In this document: positions 5,604-5,858 of the stretch, one piece after another
Layout: every line of letters begins with the position of its first letter
Numbering within the stretch: the first letter of the stretch is position 1
DNA from: Thermococci archaeon
GTDB lineage: Archaea; Methanobacteriota_B; Thermococci; Methanofastidiosales; B48-G16
Assembly (NCBI GenBank): GCA_030668905.1
Contig: DAOVEQ010000070.1
Span: forward strand, 1 to 5,858
DNA length: 5,858 nt
Direction: 5' to 3'
Program-made: the position numbers and the translations under genes
Notes under the pieces: model-generated
Databases searched by the model: none
What the model was told of the DNA's origin: nothing
The model's input: the letters and a program-made list of their open reading frames with translations, nothing else

Positions 5604-5858
5604 ATGGTTTTATTCGAAATCTGTCTAACCTTCGAAAGGTCTAGTAGTAAAACAGTATCGCATAGCGCAGGTTACTGCCAAAAAGATAAAATCCCCCTGA
5701 TTGCCGCTGAATTTTCTAATCAGGGGAAGTATGCGGCAATATCCAATACTAGTATACCAGGGATATTCTCTGCGTATTGTGTCCGTTATACCTCTCGTGA
5801 GAAGATGGGTTGTCTTGATACAAGACTCGGTTGCATCAATCATTGCTTAGGAGCAAAC
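5604..5858 (+). CDS. Unidentified cysteine-rich open frame, 3'-partial
   Basis: A plus-strand frame is open from 5571 to the right edge without a stop. Possible starts are ATG 5589 and ATG 5604; 5604 is preferred because of the TATA-like box 26 bases upstream. The 85 visible residues match nothing I know. They contain six cysteines (7, 25, 59, 70, 77, 81), far more than the neighbours (none in the helical protein, four in 409 residues of the kinase), with the last three in GCLDTRLGCINHC. Many Ser and Gly, no membrane helix, no clear signal peptide. G+C is about 43% over 5641-5858, higher than much of the window. A complete 72-codon frame on the minus strand (5625-5843) is its exact antisense in the same codon register, so purine-N-pyrimidine bias cannot tell which is real. 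The region also holds strong inverted repeats, so it may be a structured RNA or decayed DNA instead. If it is not a gene, 5515-5858 is non-coding. Confidence 0.33.
   Translation, partial: MVLFEICLTFERSSSKTVSHSAGYCQKDKIPLIAAEFSNQGKYAAISNTSIPGIFSAYCVRYTSREKMGCLDTRLGCINHCLGAN
5694..5767. repeat. Cluster of crossing inverted repeats
   Basis: Three perfect inverted repeats are packed into 74 bases: CCCCTGATT 5694-5702 with AATCAGGGG 5718-5726 (9 bp); ATTGCCGC 5700-5707 with GCGGCAAT 5733-5740 (8 bp); and AATATCC 5738-5744 with GGATATT 5761-5767 (7 bp), the last enclosing the palindrome ATACTAGTAT 5746-5755. The first two share bases and cross each other, so in RNA they would be mutually exclusive or, if trimmed, pseudoknot-like. 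Shorter hairpins flank them: ACCTT/AAGGT at 5628-5640 and GTCTTG/CAAGAC at 5812-5826. Whether they act in RNA or DNA is unknown. Confidence 0.5.

Noticed and set aside
5625..5843. Minus-strand 72-codon open frame beginning ATG at 5843
   Set aside because: It is the exact antisense, in the same codon register, of the plus-strand frame, so its openness is partly a by-product. Only 15 bases of upstream sequence are visible, without a TATA box. I could not recognise its product. It stays an alternative to the plus-strand call, not a separate gene.
5604..5858. Known structured RNA (tRNA, RNase P RNA, 7S RNA) or insertion-sequence end
   Set aside because: No tRNA T-arm with a matching acceptor, no RNase P GAGGAAAGTCC-like core, no SRP loop sequence, no target duplication and no transposase motif could be found.
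1..5858. CRISPR array or long tandem repeats
   Set aside because: No regularly spaced repeats of 20 or more bases were seen anywhere in the window.

Overview
The window reads as archaeal chromosomal DNA, most likely from an AT-rich euryarchaeal-type lineage; I cannot place it more precisely. The grounds are: TATA-like boxes with purine/A-rich BRE-like sequence about 24 to 27 bases ahead of several start codons, with almost no Shine-Dalgarno sequence (leaderless transcription); frequent AGA/AGG arginine and ATA isoleucine codons; oligo-T runs rather than hairpins at gene ends; and an archaeal-type ICC-like phosphoesterase. The left edge cuts an unidentified gene and the right edge cuts an unidentified open frame.

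Layout on the + strand: the end of an unknown acidic protein (to 388); a plant-type L-asparaginase/isoaspartyl peptidase (464-1312) followed after 4 bases by an archaeal SbcD-related metallophosphoesterase (1317-2000); a rhomboid intramembrane serine protease with its own TATA box (2035-2745); a secreted polysaccharide-deacetylase-fold protein that overlaps the rhomboid end (2738-3742); and a helical protein of unknown function with its own promoter (3815-4288). On the - strand lies an orphan membrane sensor histidine kinase (4285-5514), convergent with the helical gene so that the two stop codons share one TTAA. Beyond it is a divergent promoter region (5515-5603) and an open frame running off the right edge (5604-5858), rich in cysteine and carrying several interlocking inverted repeats.

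Functionally there are probably three transcription units on the + strand: asparaginase-phosphoesterase (soluble hydrolases), rhomboid-deacetylase (membrane and cell surface), and the helical protein. The kinase senses at or in the membrane and has no response regulator beside it. No single pathway ties the genes together.

I found no convincing undescribed multi-gene system. The part most worth a second look is 5574-5858, where a promoter-like element, an unidentified open frame, an antisense open frame in the same codon register, and crossing inverted repeats coincide.
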